64,000 nucleotides of DNA from Methylibium petroleiphilum PM1 (GTDB taxonomy: Bacteria > Pseudomonadota > Gammaproteobacteria > Burkholderiales > Burkholderiaceae_C): contig NC_008825.1 of assembly GCF_000015725.1 (NCBI RefSeq), positions 1,674,001 to 1,738,000 on the forward strand, in the 5' to 3' direction. The position numbers and the translations under genes are program-made. Position 1 is the stretch's first letter. Each line of letters opens with the position of its first letter. The notes under the pieces were generated by a model. The model did no database searches. It worked only from the letters and a program-made list of their open reading frames with translations, and had not been told where the DNA came from. Shown here piece by piece: positions 60,795-64,000 of the stretch.

Positions 60795-61672
60795 GACGCG
60801 TCCGCCCGCAGCGCCGCCGAGCCGGCCGGCGGGTCCGGCAGCGTGAAGGGCTGGCCGCTGACCGGCGTGCTGGCGACGGCGAAGTCCTGGCGCGCCATGA
60901 CGCCGGCCCGCCAGGCGGCGCGGCCGGCTTCGACGGCCAGGCGGAAGGCACGCGCCATCGCCACCGGTTCGCGCGCGTGCGCGACGGCGGAGTTGAGCAG
61001 GACCGCGTCGAAGCCCAGCTCCAGCGCCTGCGCGGCATGCGAGGGCGCGCCGAGTCCGGCGTCGATGATCAGTGTGGTGTCCGGCAGGCGTTCGCGCAGC
61101 GTGCGCAGCGCGAACGGATTCAGCAGGCCCTGGCCCGAGCCGATCGGCGCGCCCCAGGGCATCAGCAGCGGGCAGCCGGCATCGAGCAGGCGACGGCAGC
61201 TGACGAGATCGTCGGTGCAGTAGGGAAACACGGTGAAGCCGTCGCGCACCAGCTGCGAGGCCGCCGTCAGCAGCTCGAACGGATCGGGCTGCAGCGTGTG
61301 CTCGTCGCCCACCACCTCGAGCTTGAGCCAGGGCGTGTCGTAGAGCTCGCGCGCCATGTGCGCCAGTTGCACGGCCTCGCGCGCGGTGCGGCAGCCGGCG
61401 GTGTTGGGCAGCAGGCGCGCGCCGGTGTCGCGCAGGGTCTGGCGGATGGTGGCGATGTAGCCGTTGTCGCCGGCCGCCGCGAGCGTGCGCTTGAGGCCCA
61501 CGGTGACCACCTGCGTGCGCGCCGCACGCAGCGCGCCCTGCAGCACCGCCGGAGAAGGGTAGCCGGCGGTGCCGAGCAGGAAACGGCTGTGCAGGCGCAC
61601 GCCGCCCACCTGCCAGGGATCGTCGTTGGCCATGTCGGCTGGCGGGGGGACGGCCGGGGTTGCTTGGAGCAT
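60791..61672 (-). CDS. thiG: Thiazole synthase
   Basis: 293-aa TIM-barrel enzyme that forms the thiazole phosphate from deoxyxylulose phosphate, dehydroglycine and ThiS thiocarboxylate. Features: VGGVRLHSRFLLGTAGYPSP, the Lys in VTVGLKRTL, LLPNTAGCRTAREAVQLAHM, LKLEVVGDE, MPWGAPIGSGQGLLNPFALR and DAVLLNSAVAHAREPVAMAR. ATG at 61672 has GAGG upstream; 61633 would give a shorter form. Confidence 0.95.
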   Translation of the reverse strand: MLQATPAVPPPADMANDDPWQVGGVRLHSRFLLGTAGYPSPAVLQGALRAARTQVVTVGLKRTLAAAGDNGYIATIRQTLRDTGARLLPNTAGCRTAREAVQLAHMARELYDTPWLKLEVVGDEHTLQPDPFELLTAASQLVRDGFTVFPYCTDDLVSCRRLLDAGCPLLMPWGAPIGSGQGLLNPFALRTLRERLPDTTLIIDAGLGAPSHAAQALELGFDAVLLNSAVAHAREPVAMARAFRLAVEAGRAAWRAGVMARQDFAVASTPVSGQPFTLPDPPAGSAALRADAS

Positions 61673-61716
61673 GGGGAGGTCCTCGTGGAAAAGCGGTCGT
61701 GCGGGGATCGATGGGC

Positions 61717-61920
61717 TCAACCGCCGACGATGGGTTGGAACAGCAGGATCTCGTCGCCGTCCTGCAGCACGTGGCCGGCGCGCAGGGCACGGGCGACGAA
61801 CTCGCCGTTGACGGCGGTGGTGATGGCCTCGGGCGCTTGGCCGAGCAGGCGCAGCAGGTCGGCCAGCGTGCTGCCGCGTGCGAGCCGGCAGCCGCGGCCC
61901 TCGAGATGCACCGTGACCAT
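61717..61920 (-). CDS. thiS: ThiS sulfur carrier protein
   Basis: 67-aa ubiquitin-like carrier. VTVHLEGRGCRLARGSTLAD leads into the fold; ITTAVNGEFVARALRAGHVL and LQDGDEILLFQPIVGG give the usual end, with the C-terminal Gly-Gly that is adenylated and thiocarboxylated. GAGG 6 bp upstream favours ATG at 61920; an ATG at 61950 overlapping the thiO stop would add ten residues. Confidence 0.94.
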   Translation of the reverse strand: MVTVHLEGRGCRLARGSTLADLLRLLGQAPEAITTAVNGEFVARALRAGHVLQDGDEILLFQPIVGG

Positions 61921-61946
61921 CGTGTCCTCGTGTGCCGGCGGGCCGC

Positions 61947-63029
61947 TCATCGCTCGATCTCCGGTCCGGGCAGCGCGGCGTCGGCACGCAGCCTTGCCCA
62001 GGCGGCCAGCGCGTCCTCCACCAGCGCCGGCGCCAGCAGCCAGCCGTGACGGAACAGGCCGTTGACGGCCACCCGCTGCGGCGTGACGTCGATGTGCGGC
62101 CGGTTGTCGGGCAGCGCCGGGCGCAGGTTGCGGTCGAGCCGCAGGATGCGTGACTCGGCCAGCGCCGGCATCACGCTGTGCGCGGCGGCCATCAGCTCGA
62201 CGGCGCTGCGCAGCGACATCGGCGAACGGTCCTCGCTCTCGATCTCGGTCGCGCCCAGCAGCACGATGTCGCCGGGTCGCGGCACCAGGTAGACGCGGTG
62301 CCGCGGGTGCAGCAGCCGCACCGGCCGCAACAGGCCGTGGCCGGGGGCGTGCAGCCACACGGTCTCGCCGCGTACGCCGCGCAGCGGCAGCGTCGGCCGC
62401 CCGCCGAGGCCGCGCACGTCGAACACCGTGTCGAAGCGCCGCCAGCCGGACTCGGCGCCGTCGATCTGCAGCGCGCCGTCGTGCAGCGTGCCGACGCGGC
62501 AGCCCCAGTGCCACTGCACGCCGGGGGCATGGTGGTAGAGCGAGAACATTGCCTTCACCGGCTCGATCTGCGCCTCGCCGGGAAGCAGCCAGGCATGGCC
62601 GGGCGGCTGCAGCGCGGGCTCCATGTCGGCCAGTTGCTGCGCCGACAGCGGCGAGGCGGTCGCGCCCGGGACCGCCGCCAGGCGCGCCAGCACGCGCTGC
62701 GCGGTGGCGAAGTCGTTGCGGTGCGCGAGCAGCAGGCTGCCGAGCTGGCCGAAGGCGGGCGGGTCGGGCAGTGCGGCGACGATGTCGCGCCACAGCGAAA
62801 TGGAACGCCAGCCGAGCGTCGCGATGTCCGGGCCGGCGTTGTCGAGTTCCGCCAGCGGGCTGAGCATGCCGGCCGCGCTGAAGGCCGCGGCGCCCTGGCC
62901 GTCGAAGCGCGGCTGCGGGCCGGGCGCCGGGTCGAACACGCTGACGCGGTGGCCGGCGCGCGCCAGCCGCCAGGCCAGCAGCCGGCCCAGCAGGCCGGCG
63001 CCGGCGATGCCGAGATCGAGCAAGGGCAT
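61947..63029 (-). CDS. thiO: FAD-dependent glycine oxidase ThiO
   Basis: 360-aa flavoprotein that oxidises glycine to the imine used by ThiG in aerobic thiamine synthesis. The FAD dinucleotide loop is LGIAGAGLLGRLLAWRLARA with VSVFDPAPG. AAAFSAAGMLSPLAE, YLVPRPGDIVLLGATEIES and the C-terminal RPHIDVTPQRVAVNGLFRHG are ThiO/DadA-like. It lies between thiC and thiS, which fixes the role. Confidence 0.92.
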   Translation of the reverse strand: MPLLDLGIAGAGLLGRLLAWRLARAGHRVSVFDPAPGPQPRFDGQGAAAFSAAGMLSPLAELDNAGPDIATLGWRSISLWRDIVAALPDPPAFGQLGSLLLAHRNDFATAQRVLARLAAVPGATASPLSAQQLADMEPALQPPGHAWLLPGEAQIEPVKAMFSLYHHAPGVQWHWGCRVGTLHDGALQIDGAESGWRRFDTVFDVRGLGGRPTLPLRGVRGETVWLHAPGHGLLRPVRLLHPRHRVYLVPRPGDIVLLGATEIESEDRSPMSLRSAVELMAAAHSVMPALAESRILRLDRNLRPALPDNRPHIDVTPQRVAVNGLFRHGWLLAPALVEDALAAWARLRADAALPGPEIER

Positions 63030-63034
63030 GGCGT

Positions 63035-64000
<966 letters not shown>

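Noticed and set aside
57924-61223. Long plus-strand open frame (about 1100 codons) opposite tpx, DUF1097 and thiDE
   Set aside because: It spans three real minus-strand genes and two promoter regions and has no domain; GC artefact.

Overview
The window is chromosomal DNA of a very GC-rich betaproteobacterium. Gene content and protein style point to Burkholderiales, most likely the Leptothrix/Rubrivivax/Methylibium/Aquincola group: intracellular PhaZ with a Cys nucleophile, an acvB/lpiA-type lipid operon, PQQ alcohol dehydrogenases, and acoXABC. The genus assignment is inference. Coding density is high and short stop/start overlaps are common. I see no insertion sequence, prophage or CRISPR array.

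Layout. 1-4.6 kb: NAD synthesis (nadB, nadC, nadA) with a ComFB-like protein and an AraC regulator. 4.7-10.3 kb: an Fsr-like MFS exporter, an acetolactate-synthase-like ThDP enzyme, a META lipoprotein, and a divergent EamA exporter / Lrp regulator / RraA-like set. 10.3-14.4 kb: mprF/lpiA-acvB. 14.4-31.5 kb: mainly housekeeping genes (DsbA-like, phaZ, gst, cupin, serB, mfd, ispDF, ppk2, EnvZ/OmpR-type pair, SIMPL protein, bdhA, hydrolase, relA). 31.57 kb: tRNA-Val(GAC) with a strong terminator. 31.7-39.4 kb: a probable accessory block with a gene remnant, an unrecognised protein, a catalase-like peroxidase, and one arsenic operon (gapdh-arsJ-arsR-arsC-acr3-arsH). 39.6-59.1 kb: an alcohol/acetoin oxidation region with three PQQ dehydrogenases, three c-type cytochromes, a porin, a periplasmic binding protein, a GlcG/HbpS-like protein, acoXABC with a lipoate-ligase-like gene and lipA, thiL, a Tpx peroxidase and a DUF1097 membrane protein. 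59.2-64 kb: thiamine operon thiC-thiO-thiS-thiG-thiDE, with thiC cut by the window edge.

The most interesting pattern is in the 39.6-59.1 kb region. Six intergenic regions each carry a good sigma-54 (-24/-12) promoter match reading into: the GlcG-like gene; the porin/PQQ-ADH genes; the GDH-like PQQ enzyme and its cytochrome; a second PQQ-ADH and its cytochrome; acoX; and the DUF1097 gene. Five of the six also carry GCGACA/TGTCGC half-sites, several as palindromes, 50-145 bp upstream. The sixth has a separate array of three GGGA-N5-TCCC palindromes instead. This looks like one enhancer-binding-protein regulon. It would couple periplasmic quinoprotein oxidation of alcohols or diols (electrons to c-type cytochromes) to cytoplasmic acetoin cleavage. 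The activator, probably AcoR-like, is not in the window.

Other oddities: the OmpR-type regulator lacks its first beta strand and acidic pocket; two cytochromes have a CX3CH instead of CXXCH heme motif; one PQQ-ADH lacks the vicinal cysteines; Tpx lacks its usual resolving cysteine; and several long hairpins lie between the PQQ genes. No computation was run. Family calls come from reading motifs, and similarity statements are from memory.
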